Origin: Amycolatopsis sp. NBRC 101858 | GTDB lineage: Bacteria; Actinomycetota; Actinomycetes; Mycobacteriales; Pseudonocardiaceae | Assembly (NCBI RefSeq): GCF_030269325.1 | Contig: NZ_BSTD01000006.1 | Coordinates: 558,001-622,000, forward strand | Direction of reading: 5' to 3' | DNA: 64,000 bases | In this document: in pieces, positions 33,547 to 42,049 of the stretch | Numbering within the stretch: position 1 is the stretch's first letter | Layout: every line of letters starts with the position of its first letter | The notes under the pieces: model-generated | Told to the model about the DNA's origin: nothing | The model's input: only the letters and a program-made list of their open reading frames with translations | Database searches by the model: none | Position numbers and translations under genes: made by a program

Positions 33547-34673
33547 CCGCGTCCCCGGTTCCCGGCCAGGCTCACGACCAGGCCGTCGGCGTCGGATTCC
33601 GCGCCGGTGATCCGGCACGGCCGCAGCGACTCCGGCAGGGCGATGAGCCTGCGGAAGCCGTCCACGGTGATCGCCAGGTCGTCGTCGACGCGGGCGAGGT
33701 CGACCTCGGCGTCCCGGGTGAGCGGGATCGCGATGCGCAGCGTGTACCCGTCCGGCGCCGGGCGGACCCGCAGCAGCGGGGTGACCGGGGTGCCGTTGCC
33801 GTCGAGGGGGTCGCCGTCGCGGTAGAGCTCGGCGGCGATCTCCAGCAGCGCGGGCAGCCCGACCGGCTCGACGGCCCGGTGCTCGACGCGCGAGACCGCT
33901 GTGAACCCGGCGGCGGAGAGTTCGGCCAGCACGGTGTCCTGCTGCGTCCGGCGGGTGCGCAGCCACGACCCGGCGCCGCCGCGCCAGAACCCGGGCGCGG
34001 GCATCAGCCGGTTGGTGACCAGGCCGTCGACGGCGATCCCGCGCAGGGCCAGGGAACTGAGCGTGCGCCGCGCTTCGGCGACGACCACCCGCTCCGGCGT
34101 CAGCACCAGCCGGACCGTGGTCACCGACGGCTCGGTCAGCAGCGCGCGCAGGCCGTCGAGGTGCGTGCCGAGCCGGCGCACGGACTCGGTGACCTGCTTC
34201 GGCACCCACAAGCGGGTCAGGTAGCCGGAGAAGGCTTCGGGCAGGGCGAGCAGCCGCAGCGTCTCGGCCGTGGGCCCGCAGTCGACGACGATGGTCTCCC
34301 ACGGCCCGTCTTCGGCCAGCCGGCGGACCTCGGTGAGGGCGAGCAGCTCGTCGACGCCGGGCAGCACGGTCAGCTCTTCGGCGTCCAGGGTGTCGAGTCC
34401 CGCGCCGGACAGGGCGGTCTGCAGCTCGGCCCGCAGCCGGTGCCAGGAGGTGTCGACCAGGGTGCGCGAGTCGATCTGCACGGCGGACAGGAGGGCGTCC
34501 ACTTCGGACGGCTCGGCGCCGAGGGTGTGGCCGAAGGCGTCGCCGAGCGAGTGCGCCGGGTCGGTGGACACGACGAGGGTCTTCCTGCCGCGGGCGGCCA
34601 GGGCGGCGCCGGTGGCCGCGGCCAGCGTGGTCTTCCCGACACCCCCCTTGCCGGTGAACAGCAGGATCCGCAC
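33543..34673 (-). CDS. ArsA/GET3-like family ATPase
   Basis: 376 residues. Deviant Walker A LFTGKGGVGKTTLAAATG at the N-terminus, switch segment VVSTDPAHSLGDAFG and VDCGPTAETLRLL. No arsenite-binding cysteines are seen, so arsenic transport is unlikely. M. tuberculosis has a related gene (Rv2184c) in the same neighbourhood; the cellular role is not established. GTG start 4 bp after the SRPBCC stop. Confidence 0.88.
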   Translation of the reverse strand: MRILLFTGKGGVGKTTLAAATGAALAARGRKTLVVSTDPAHSLGDAFGHTLGAEPSEVDALLSAVQIDSRTLVDTSWHRLRAELQTALSGAGLDTLDAEELTVLPGVDELLALTEVRRLAEDGPWETIVVDCGPTAETLRLLALPEAFSGYLTRLWVPKQVTESVRRLGTHLDGLRALLTEPSVTTVRLVLTPERVVVAEARRTLSSLALRGIAVDGLVTNRLMPAPGFWRGGAGSWLRTRRTQQDTVLAELSAAGFTAVSRVEHRAVEPVGLPALLEIAAELYRDGDPLDGNGTPVTPLLRVRPAPDGYTLRIAIPLTRDAEVDLARVDDDLAITVDGFRRLIALPESLRPCRITGAESDADGLVVSLAGNRGRG

Positions 34674-34677
34674 GCGG

Positions 34678-35112
34678 CTACCCCTCGGCCCGCTTCTTGA
34701 GCTCCTTCAGCGCGGTGTCCATGACCATCTTCTCGGCCTTGCGGCGCAGCAGGCCGATCATCGGCAGCGCCAGCTCGACCGACAGGGTGTAGGTCACGCG
34801 CGTCCGGCCCCCGAGGTCCTCCAGCGCGTAGCGGCCGTTCTGCGCCTTCTGCATCTGGCCCTTGACCAGGTGCCAGCTGACGCCGAGGCCGTCGCCGTCC
34901 CAGTCGTACTCGAGGGTGTAGACGTCCTTGATCGGGCCCGCGTCGAGGGTGAGCTTGACCTGCTTCGCGCGCCCGTCAGCGTCGGTGTCGAGGACCTCGG
35001 TCTGCCGGACGGCCTTGGCCCATTCCGGGTACGCGGGGAAGTCGGCGATCACGGCCATCACCCGGCTGGGCTCGGCGTCGACCTCGATGGACTGTGTGGA
35101 CTGCTCGGCCAT
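34678..35112 (-). CDS. SRPBCC (polyketide cyclase/dehydrase-like) protein
   Basis: 144 residues with the SRPBCC START-like pattern: SIEVDAEPSRVMAVIADFPAYPEWAKAV at the N-terminus and a C-terminal long helix (RRKAEKMVMDTALKELKKRAEG). The fold binds hydrophobic ligands; no catalytic function is proven. Corresponds to Rv2185c in gene order. TACGCT ends 7 nt before the ATG, so it is probably leaderless and the first gene of the operon running to glucokinase. Confidence 0.88.
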   Translation of the reverse strand: MAEQSTQSIEVDAEPSRVMAVIADFPAYPEWAKAVRQTEVLDTDADGRAKQVKLTLDAGPIKDVYTLEYDWDGDGLGVSWHLVKGQMQKAQNGRYALEDLGGRTRVTYTLSVELALPMIGLLRRKAEKMVMDTALKELKKRAEG

Positions 35113-35139
35113 GGGACGAAGCGTAGCCGCCGCGGTCGG

Positions 35140-35934
35140 TCACCAGCGCAGCACGTACGGCTGCCCGGTCTCCTTGAAGTGACCGACGTTACGGCACTCG
35201 GTCAGGCCGACCCGGGCACGGGGCGCCAGGGGCTGGTGGACGTGCCCGAACACCGACCAGCGCGGCCGCTGGGTGCGGATCAGCTCGAGCAGCGCCGTCG
35301 AGCCGATCTCGCTGCGGCGCGCCACGACGTCGTAGGTCAGCTCCGGCAGCGCGGGCGGGCCGTGCGTGCAGAGGACGTCGACCTCGGTGAGCGCCGCCAC
35401 ACTGCGGTCGTAGTCCTCGCGATCCCGCAGGTAGGGGCGCCAGGCGGCGCCCTTGCGGCGGCGCGGGACGACGCCGTCGGGCAGCAGCGCGCCGCCGACG
35501 AACCCGAACCGCAGGCCGCCGATCTCAGCCACCTCGCCGTCCAGGACCCGGATGCCCTCGCCGGCGAACTCCGGCCACAGCGCCGGGGTGTCGACGTTGC
35601 CGGGGGTGGCGTAGGTGGGCGCGGTCATCGCCGCGAAGAGCGCCGCGTACTGGGTGCGGATGGCCTCGTCGACGGCGCCGACGGGGTCGTCGAGGCTCGC
35701 CCAGAGCGTCCGCGAGTAGGCAACGGTTTCGTCACGGGTGCCTTCACGGCGGAGGCGGGCGAACTCGCCCACCTTCTCGGCGCCGAACAGGGCGCCCATG
35801 ATGCCCTTGTCGTGCTCCCGGTAGTCGACGAAGTCCAGCAGGTCGCCGAGCACGACCAGCGCGTCGGCCCCGTCCCCCGCCCGCTTCAGCGCGTCCGCGT
35901 TGCCGTGCACGTCCGAGACGACGTGTACCCGCAC
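35140..35934 (-). CDS. calcineurin-like metallophosphoesterase
   Basis: 264 residues. All metal-ligand motifs are present in order: DVHGN, GDLLD, GNVD, CTHGPP and FGHVHQP. Probably a cytoplasmic phosphatase or nucleotide phosphodiesterase; substrate unknown. GTG start with AAGGGGGA 7 nt upstream. 13 bp downstream of another SRPBCC gene. Confidence 0.88.
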   Translation of the reverse strand: MRVHVVSDVHGNADALKRAGDGADALVVLGDLLDFVDYREHDKGIMGALFGAEKVGEFARLRREGTRDETVAYSRTLWASLDDPVGAVDEAIRTQYAALFAAMTAPTYATPGNVDTPALWPEFAGEGIRVLDGEVAEIGGLRFGFVGGALLPDGVVPRRRKGAAWRPYLRDREDYDRSVAALTEVDVLCTHGPPALPELTYDVVARRSEIGSTALLELIRTQRPRWSVFGHVHQPLAPRARVGLTECRNVGHFKETGQPYVLRW

Positions 35935-35947
35935 CCCTGGTCCCCCT

Positions 35948-36358
35948 TCAGCCCTCGCCGCGCGGAGGAACGCCGGGCTCGCGCCCGTCCTCCAGGATCT
36001 CCTTGAGCCCGAGCGCGATCTCCTTCGCCGCGCGGGCCCGCCGGTCGAACTCCCGGCGCAGGCCGCGTGGTGCCAGTTCCCGGGGCGTCCCGGCCGCGTC
36101 GGCGGGGGTCGCCCGCAGGAAGTAGTGCAGCAGGGTGCCGTCGAGCACCGGCTCGAGCCAGACCTCCATCGTACCGACGAGCGCGCCCCGCACGGTCCAG
36201 CGCAGGCCCTTGTCCCCCCGGTCGGTGTAGACCTCGAGGACCAGGTCGGGCCAGTAGCGCCGCCAGGACGCCGGTGCGGCGAAGACCGCGGCCACGGTGG
36301 CCGGCGGAACGGCGAGGAACGTCTCGTCGACGATGTCGAGTGAGGGTGGCGCGTTCAC
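35948..36358 (-). CDS. SRPBCC family protein (second copy)
   Basis: 136 residues: VDETFLAVPPATVAAVFAAPASWRRYWPDL begins a START-like fold, with VLDGTLLHYFLRATP in the sheet and a C-terminal helix EFDRRARAAKEIALGLKEILED. Binds a hydrophobic ligand by fold; role unknown. GTG start. Divergent from fadD15. Confidence 0.8.
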   Translation of the reverse strand: MNAPPSLDIVDETFLAVPPATVAAVFAAPASWRRYWPDLVLEVYTDRGDKGLRWTVRGALVGTMEVWLEPVLDGTLLHYFLRATPADAAGTPRELAPRGLRREFDRRARAAKEIALGLKEILEDGREPGVPPRGEG

Positions 36359-36485
36359 GTGCGAAGAATGTCACGCCCTCGCCGTGCGACGGCGATCAGC
36401 ATGGTCTTAAGGTGCTCACCACGCTAAGTTGACTGGCGGGTAACAGCGGTGTCGCCCGCCGCACGCGTTGAACACGGAGGTCCAC

Positions 36486-38282
36486 GTGCGCGAATACAGC
36501 GCTCCCGCCGGCAAGCCGGTGGCCGACGACGAGAACATGTCCGATGTCGTCTGGGCGAACGCCGAGCGGTTCTCCGACGTGGTGAGCTTCCGCCGCCAGG
36601 TCGACGGGACCTGGCTGGACGTCACGGCCAAGGAGTTCGCCGGCCAGGTGCTGGCGGTGGCCAAGGGCCTGGCCCAGGCCGGGATCGGCCGCGGCGACCG
36701 CGTCGCCATCATGTCCAAGACCCGCTACGAGTGGACGCTGATCGACTTCGCGATCTGGGCGGCGGGCGCGGTGACGGTGCCGATCTACGACACCTCCTCC
36801 CCCGAACAGGTGTACTGGATCCTCTCCGACTCGGCCGCGAAGGGCGTGTTCGTCGAGACGAACGCCCACGCCGCGGCGGTCGGCGAGATCCGGGACCGGC
36901 TCACCGAGCTGGACCACACCTGGCAGATCGAGGGCGACTCCCCCGCCGTCGAAGAGCTGGCCGCCATCGGCGCCCCGCTGTCGGACGACGAGCTGCACGA
37001 ACGCCGCCGCGAGGTGAGCGCGGGCGAGCTCGCCACGATCGTCTACACCTCGGGCACCACCGGCCGCCCCAAGGGCGTCGAGCTGACCCACCGCAACCTG
37101 CTGGCCGAGATCCGCGCCGACATCGAGGCGTTCCCGCAGCTCATGGAGCAGGGCAACTCGCTGCTGTGCTTCCTGCCGCTGGCGCACGTGCTGGCCCGCG
37201 CGATCGCCGTCACCGCGCTGACCGCCCGCGTCACCCTCGGGCACACCCCGGACGTCAAGAACCTGGTCGCCGACCTGGGCACGTTCCGGCCGACGTTCGT
37301 GGTCGCGGTGCCGCGCGTGTTCGAGAAGGTCTACAACTCGGCGAAGCAGAAGGCCCACGGCGACGGCAAGGGCAAGATCTTCGACGCCGCCGAGGCGGTC
37401 GCGGTCGAGTACAGCCAGGCGCAGGACAAGGGCGGCGCCGGGGTTGCCCTGAAGCTCAAGCACCTGGTGTTCGACAAGCTGGTCTACGGCAAGCTGCGCG
37501 CGGCCCTCGGCGGCCGGTGCGTGGCGGCGGTGTCCGGCGGTGCCCCGCTCGGCGCGCGGCTGGCGCACTTCTTCCGCGGCATCGGCGTCCCGGTGTTCGA
37601 GGGCTACGGCCTGACCGAGACGTCCGCGGCGGCCAACGTCAACACGCAGACGGCGTTCCGCGTCGGCACGGTCGGCAAGCCGGTCAACGGCACGTCGGTC
37701 CGCATCGCCGACGACGGCGAGGTCATGCTCAAGGGCGACGTCGTGTTCGGGGCGTACTACAACAACCCCCAGGCGACGGCCGAGTCCCTGACCGACGGCT
37801 GGTTCCACACCGGCGACCTGGGCGAGCTGGACGCGGACGGGTTCCTCAAGATCACCGGCCGCAAGAAGGAGATCATCGTCACGGCGGGCGGCAAGAACGT
37901 CGCCCCGTCCGGCCTCGAGGACACGATCAAGGCGGCCCCGCTGGTGAGCCAGGCGATGGTGGTCGGCGACCAGCGCCCGTTCATCGCGGCGCTGGTGACG
38001 GTGGACGAGGAGTACTTCCCGGCCTGGAAGTCCCAGCACGGCAAGCCGGCCGGCGCTTCGGTGGCCGAGCTCGCCACGGACGCCGACCTGCTGGCCGAGA
38101 TCCAGGCGGCGGTCGACGAGGCGAACCGGCAGGTGTCGAAGGCCGAGGCGATCAAGAAGTTCACGGTGCTGGCCAACGACTTCACCGAGGCCGGCGGCGA
38201 GATCACGCCGAGCTTGAAGCTGAAGCGCAACGTGGTGTCGAAGAACTACGCGAACGACATCGAAGGCCTGTACAAGAAGTAG
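36486..38282 (+). CDS. fadD15: long-chain acyl-CoA synthetase (FadD15-like)
   Basis: 598 residues from GTG with GGAGG 5 nt upstream. AMP-binding motifs: IVYTSGTTGRPKGVELTHRN, GYGLTETSAAANVNT, GWFHTGDLGELDADGFLKITGRKKEIIVTAGGKNVAP, all intact including the C-terminal lysine region. Activates fatty acids to acyl-CoA with ATP. Order and sequence match Rv2187 (fadD15) of M. tuberculosis. A strong hairpin follows at 38289. Confidence 0.92.
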   Translation: MREYSAPAGKPVADDENMSDVVWANAERFSDVVSFRRQVDGTWLDVTAKEFAGQVLAVAKGLAQAGIGRGDRVAIMSKTRYEWTLIDFAIWAAGAVTVPIYDTSSPEQVYWILSDSAAKGVFVETNAHAAAVGEIRDRLTELDHTWQIEGDSPAVEELAAIGAPLSDDELHERRREVSAGELATIVYTSGTTGRPKGVELTHRNLLAEIRADIEAFPQLMEQGNSLLCFLPLAHVLARAIAVTALTARVTLGHTPDVKNLVADLGTFRPTFVVAVPRVFEKVYNSAKQKAHGDGKGKIFDAAEAVAVEYSQAQDKGGAGVALKLKHLVFDKLVYGKLRAALGGRCVAAVSGGAPLGARLAHFFRGIGVPVFEGYGLTETSAAANVNTQTAFRVGTVGKPVNGTSVRIADDGEVMLKGDVVFGAYYNNPQATAESLTDGWFHTGDLGELDADGFLKITGRKKEIIVTAGGKNVAPSGLEDTIKAAPLVSQAMVVGDQRPFIAALVTVDEEYFPAWKSQHGKPAGASVAELATDADLLAEIQAAVDEANRQVSKAEAIKKFTVLANDFTEAGGEITPSLKLKRNVVSKNYANDIEGLYKK

Positions 38283-38288
38283 CCGAAT

Positions 38289-38341
38289 GCCGTGAGGGGC
38301 ACCTCCAGGGACGTCGAAGCCCTGGAGGTGCCCCTCACGGC
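38289..38341. terminator. bidirectional terminator with 22-bp perfect stem
   Basis: Arms 38289-38310 and 38320-38341 are perfect reverse complements with a 9-nt loop. The hairpin serves both fadD15 (plus) and the convergent 163-aa gene, whose TGA stop (38335-38337) is inside the right arm. Confidence 0.85.
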
Positions 38342-38826
38342 GTTACGGGCCGGCCCGGGAGTGCCCGGACCTGCTGCCCCGCGGCTTGGATGAACGCCGA
38401 CAGGACCGCTTGACTGTGTTCTTCGTGCTTGCGCAGGGTGGCGACGTCCGGGGAATCGTGGAGCTCTTTGATCGGCTCGAAAGTGACGTCGGCGAGACGG
38501 AGGAGCTCGGCGTCGTCGGTGAGCATCTGCATCCTGAGCCGCGCGTGATCGGCCGCGGCACCGCGCTTGTCCGACTCCGTGTACGCCGCCCGCTTCTTCT
38601 CCTCGTCGTCTCGTTGCTTGAGGAACCACTTCGCGATCACGGACTGCCGGAGTTCGGTCATCGCTCCCGCGAAGGCCACGTACGCGCTGATCCGTTCCTG
38701 GCGAAGCCGCTCCTCACGAGCCACGCGCTCCGTTCGCCGGGTGGCCAGCAGCCCGAACAGATAGGTGAGGCTCGAGCCCGCCAAGGTTCCGGATATCGCG
38801 ATCACACCGGTCAGCACGCCGTCCAT
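38335..38826 (-). CDS. hypothetical membrane-anchored coiled protein, 163 aa
   Basis: One N-terminal membrane helix (VLTGVIAISGTLAGSSLTYLFGLLA) followed by a highly charged helical region (RRTERVAREERLRQERISAYVAF...) that could form a coiled coil. No domain is recognised. It starts 13 bp after the GH1 stop and may be the distal gene of the ceb operon. Its last codons lie in the terminator hairpin. Confidence 0.65.
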   Translation of the reverse strand: MDGVLTGVIAISGTLAGSSLTYLFGLLATRRTERVAREERLRQERISAYVAFAGAMTELRQSVIAKWFLKQRDDEEKKRAAYTESDKRGAAADHARLRMQMLTDDAELLRLADVTFEPIKELHDSPDVATLRKHEEHSQAVLSAFIQAAGQQVRALPGRPVTP

Positions 38827-38839
38827 GGGGAGGAGTCTG

Positions 38840-40204
38840 TCAGCCGGACCGCTGGGTGGCGATGTGGTCGCGGTACCAGCGGAAGCTCGCCCGTGGAGTG
38901 CGCTCCTGCGTCGCGTAGTCCACGTGCACCAGGCCGAACCGGTGCTTGTACCCGTGGGCCCACTCGAAGTTGTCCAGCAGTGACCAGCAGAAGTACCCCC
39001 GCAGGTCCACCCCCGCCGCCGCGGCGGTGCGTGCTGCCTCGATGTGCTCGCTCAGGAACGAGATGCGCTCGTAGTCGGCGAAATCGCTTCGGTCCGCGTA
39101 CACGCAGCCGTTCTCCGTGAGGTACAGCGGTGGCAGCGCCGGGTAGCGGTTGTGCAGGCTCACCAGGGCCTCCGTGAGCCCCTCCGGCTCCACCGGCCAG
39201 CCCATGCCCGTGCGCGGGACGGCCGGCAGCCGCGAGGTGTCCACGCCGATGTCGGCCACCGTGCGCAGCGCCGGGTCCGGCTCGCGGTGGGGCGCGTCCG
39301 CGACGTGGATCCGGTAGTAGTAGTTCACGCCCAGGTAGTCCAGCGGCGCGCCGATCGTCTCCAGGTCGCCGTCGTGGCGGAACGAGAAGTCCGAGACGCC
39401 GTCGAACATCGCCGCCAGGCCCGGCGCGTACCGGCCGCCGAACAGCGGGTCGGTGAACTGGCGCCGCAGCAGCGTGTCCTGGCGGGCCGCCGCCGCGGCG
39501 TCCGCGGCCGAGTCCGTCACCGGCACCGCCGGCGACTGGTTGAGCACGATCCCGAACTGGTGCTGCGGCGGGGCCTGCGCACGCATCGCCCGCACGGCCA
39601 GCCCGTGCCCGAGCAGCAGGTGGTGGGCCGCGGCGAGGGCCCCGTGCCCTTCCCGCGCACCCGGCGCGTGGCGTCCTTCGCCGTAGCCCGCGACCGCGCA
39701 CGGGTACGGCTCGTTCAGCGTCGTCCAGTGGTCGACGACGTCGCCGAGCTCCTCGTGCACCAGCGCCGCGTACTCGGCGAAGCGCGCCGCCGTGTCGCGG
39801 GACCGCCAGCCGCCGTCGTCCTCCAGGGCCTGCGGCAGGTCCCAGTGGTACAGCGTCAGGAACGGTTCGATCCCCTGCTCCCGCACCGCTTCGATCAGCT
39901 GCCGGTAGAAGCCGATGCCCTTCGCGGAGACGGCGCCGCGGCCGGACGGCTGGATCCGCGGCCAGGACACCGAGAACCGGTAGGAGTCGACGCCGAGCGC
40001 GGCGAGCAGGGCGACGTCGCGGGGCCAGCGGTGGTAGTGGTCCGCCGCCGGCTCGCCGGTGTCACCCCCGGCCACCGCGCCGGGGACCGCCGCGAAGGTG
40101 TCCCAAATGGACGGTCCACGGCCGTCCGCGGTGGTCGCTCCTTCGATCTGGAACGCCGAGGTGGCGACGCCCCAGCGGAAGCCGGGCGGGAAACTGGTGG
40201 TCAC
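38840..40204 (-). CDS. bglC: beta-glucosidase, glycoside hydrolase family 1
   Basis: 454 residues. PPGFRWGVATSAFQIEGA at the N-terminus, acid/base Glu in WTTLNEPYPC and nucleophile Glu in LYLTENGCVY; the C-terminal GYFCWSLLDNFEWAHGYKHRFGLVHVD is typical. No signal peptide, so it acts on imported cellobiose or cello-oligosaccharides in the cytoplasm. GTG at 40204 is preferred to an upstream TTG because GGGAG lies 6 nt before it. Last sugar gene of the cebEFG operon. Confidence 0.93.
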   Translation of the reverse strand: MTTSFPPGFRWGVATSAFQIEGATTADGRGPSIWDTFAAVPGAVAGGDTGEPAADHYHRWPRDVALLAALGVDSYRFSVSWPRIQPSGRGAVSAKGIGFYRQLIEAVREQGIEPFLTLYHWDLPQALEDDGGWRSRDTAARFAEYAALVHEELGDVVDHWTTLNEPYPCAVAGYGEGRHAPGAREGHGALAAAHHLLLGHGLAVRAMRAQAPPQHQFGIVLNQSPAVPVTDSAADAAAAARQDTLLRRQFTDPLFGGRYAPGLAAMFDGVSDFSFRHDGDLETIGAPLDYLGVNYYYRIHVADAPHREPDPALRTVADIGVDTSRLPAVPRTGMGWPVEPEGLTEALVSLHNRYPALPPLYLTENGCVYADRSDFADYERISFLSEHIEAARTAAAAGVDLRGYFCWSLLDNFEWAHGYKHRFGLVHVDYATQERTPRASFRWYRDHIATQRSG

Positions 40205-40219
40205 GGTCAACTCCCGGGG

Positions 40220-41104
40220 TCAGCCCTTGAGCGCGCCCTGCATGATGCCGCCGACGATCTGGCGGCCGAACAGCAGGAACACGAGCAGGACGGGGACGGT
40301 GCCGATGGTGGCGGCGGTGAGCACGAGGGTGTAGTCGGTGGTGTAGCCACTGGCCAGGGTGGACAGTGCGGTTTGGACGGTGGGGTTCTCCGGCACCAGC
40401 ACGACCAGTGGCCAGAAGAAGTCGTTCCACGCCTGCATGAACGTGAACAGCCCGAGCACCGCCGCGGCCGGGCGGGCGGCCGGCAGCGCGACGTGCCAGA
40501 ACAGCCGCAGCGAGTTGCAGCCGTCCATCCGCCCGGCCTCCAGGAGCTCCAGCGGCAGCGCCCGCTCGAAGTACTGGCGCATGAAGAACACGCCGAACGC
40601 GGTGACCAGGCCCGGCACGATCACGGCCTGCAGCTGCCCGGCCCAGCCGAAGTCGGCCATCATCATGTAGAGCGGCACGACGCCCAGCTCGGTCGGGATC
40701 GCCTGGGTGGCGACCACGACGAGCAGCAGCACGGTCCGGCCGCGGAACTTCAGCTTGGCGAAGGCGAACCCGGCCAGCGTCGAGAACAGCACCACGGACA
40801 CCGTGATCGTGCCCGCGACGATCATCGAGTTCCCCAGCGCCAGCGCGAAGTCCGACTCGTCGAAGACGCGGGCGATGTTCTCGAACAGGTGCCCGCCGGG
40901 CACGAGCACCGGCGGCACGCTGCCGACCGCTTCCGTCGTCTGCGACGACACGACGAACGACCAGTACACGGGGAACGCCGAGCCGGCCAGGATCGCGATC
41001 AGCGCGGCGTAGGTCCACGGGCTCGCGACCCGGCGCACGAGGCGCCGGGCCCGCCCGGGGGCCGCCGGCGGCGCGGGTGCGGCCGGGGTCAGCACGGTGG
41101 TCAT
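40220..41104 (-). CDS. cebG: sugar ABC transporter permease (CebG-like)
   Basis: 294 residues, six predicted membrane helices of the MalG type, with the EAA loop ELLEAGRMDGCNSLRLFWHVALP that docks the ATPase. Partner of the permease 9 bp upstream. No ATPase gene is in the operon; a shared MsiK-type ATPase elsewhere is expected, as in Streptomyces. Confidence 0.9.
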   Translation of the reverse strand: MTTVLTPAAPAPPAAPGRARRLVRRVASPWTYAALIAILAGSAFPVYWSFVVSSQTTEAVGSVPPVLVPGGHLFENIARVFDESDFALALGNSMIVAGTITVSVVLFSTLAGFAFAKLKFRGRTVLLLVVVATQAIPTELGVVPLYMMMADFGWAGQLQAVIVPGLVTAFGVFFMRQYFERALPLELLEAGRMDGCNSLRLFWHVALPAARPAAAVLGLFTFMQAWNDFFWPLVVLVPENPTVQTALSTLASGYTTDYTLVLTAATIGTVPVLLVFLLFGRQIVGGIMQGALKG

Positions 41105-41113
41105 GTCCGCTCC

Positions 41114-42049
41114 TCAGTCCGTTTGGATGCGCCGGGTCACCAGGTACGACAGGCCCGCGACGAGCATCGTGACGACGGCCAGGACCAGCGCGATCGCCGA
41201 GCTGTAGCCGAAGTCGTACTTGGTGAAACCCTGCTCGTAGAGGTAGAGCGCGGCGGTCTGGAACTGCCGGTCCGAGCCACCGGTGGCGGCGGCCGTGCCG
41301 GGGTTGAACAGCAGCGGCTCGGCGAGCAGCCGCATGTTCCCGGTCGTCGCGATCACCGTCGAGAAGATGATCTGCGGCCGCAGCAACGGCACGGTGATCC
41401 GCCAGAACTGCTGCCACCCCTTCGCGCCGTCGAGGGTGGCCGCCTCGTACATGGTCGAGGGGATCGCCTGCATCGACGCCAGGAAGATCAGCGCGTGGTA
41501 GCCGGTCCAGCGCCACACCACCATCGCCGCGATGGCGGTGTGCGAGCTGGCCGTGCCGGCCTGCCAGTCGACGTGCCCGCCGCCGAACCAGCTCAGCGCC
41601 CAGTTCACCAGCCCGAAGTCCCGGCCGAAGAGCTGCGCGAAGATGATCGTCACCGCCGCCACCGAGGTGATGTTCGGCAGGATCATCCCCATCCGGAACA
41701 GCGTCCGGCCGCGCAGCCTGCGGTTGAGCAGGTGCGCGATGCCGAGCGCGAACAGGATCTGCGGGATCGTGGTCAGCAGCCACAGGCTGACCGTGTTCCC
41801 CATCGCGTTCCAGAAGTACGGGTCGTGGAACAGCAGCTGCTCGTAGTTGCCGAACCCGATGAACGTCGCGCCCTCGGCGTCGAGCAGGTTGCGCTTCTGC
41901 AGCGACACGAAAGCCGTGTAGAGCAGCGGGAACAGCCCGAAGACGCCGAAGATCAGGAAGTACGGGCTGATGAAGCCGAACGGCGACAGCTTGACGTCCC
42001 ACTTGTGCCGCCGATCGGCGAAGGACAGCGTTTTTGCCGGCACCGCCAT
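41114..42049 (-). CDS. cebF: sugar ABC transporter permease (CebF-like)
   Basis: 311 residues, MalF type: six helices, EAA loop TMYEAATLDGAKGWQQFWRITVPLL. The start overlaps the stop of the binding-protein gene by one base (TAATG), so translation is coupled. Forms the importer channel with the next permease. Confidence 0.9.
   Translation of the reverse strand: MAVPAKTLSFADRRHKWDVKLSPFGFISPYFLIFGVFGLFPLLYTAFVSLQKRNLLDAEGATFIGFGNYEQLLFHDPYFWNAMGNTVSLWLLTTIPQILFALGIAHLLNRRLRGRTLFRMGMILPNITSVAAVTIIFAQLFGRDFGLVNWALSWFGGGHVDWQAGTASSHTAIAAMVVWRWTGYHALIFLASMQAIPSTMYEAATLDGAKGWQQFWRITVPLLRPQIIFSTVIATTGNMRLLAEPLLFNPGTAAATGGSDRQFQTAALYLYEQGFTKYDFGYSSAIALVLAVVTMLVAGLSYLVTRRIQTD

Noticed and set aside
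33543..34673. Arsenite efflux ATPase
   Set aside because: Lacks the paired ATPase halves and metal-binding cysteines, and no arsB or arsR operon is linked.
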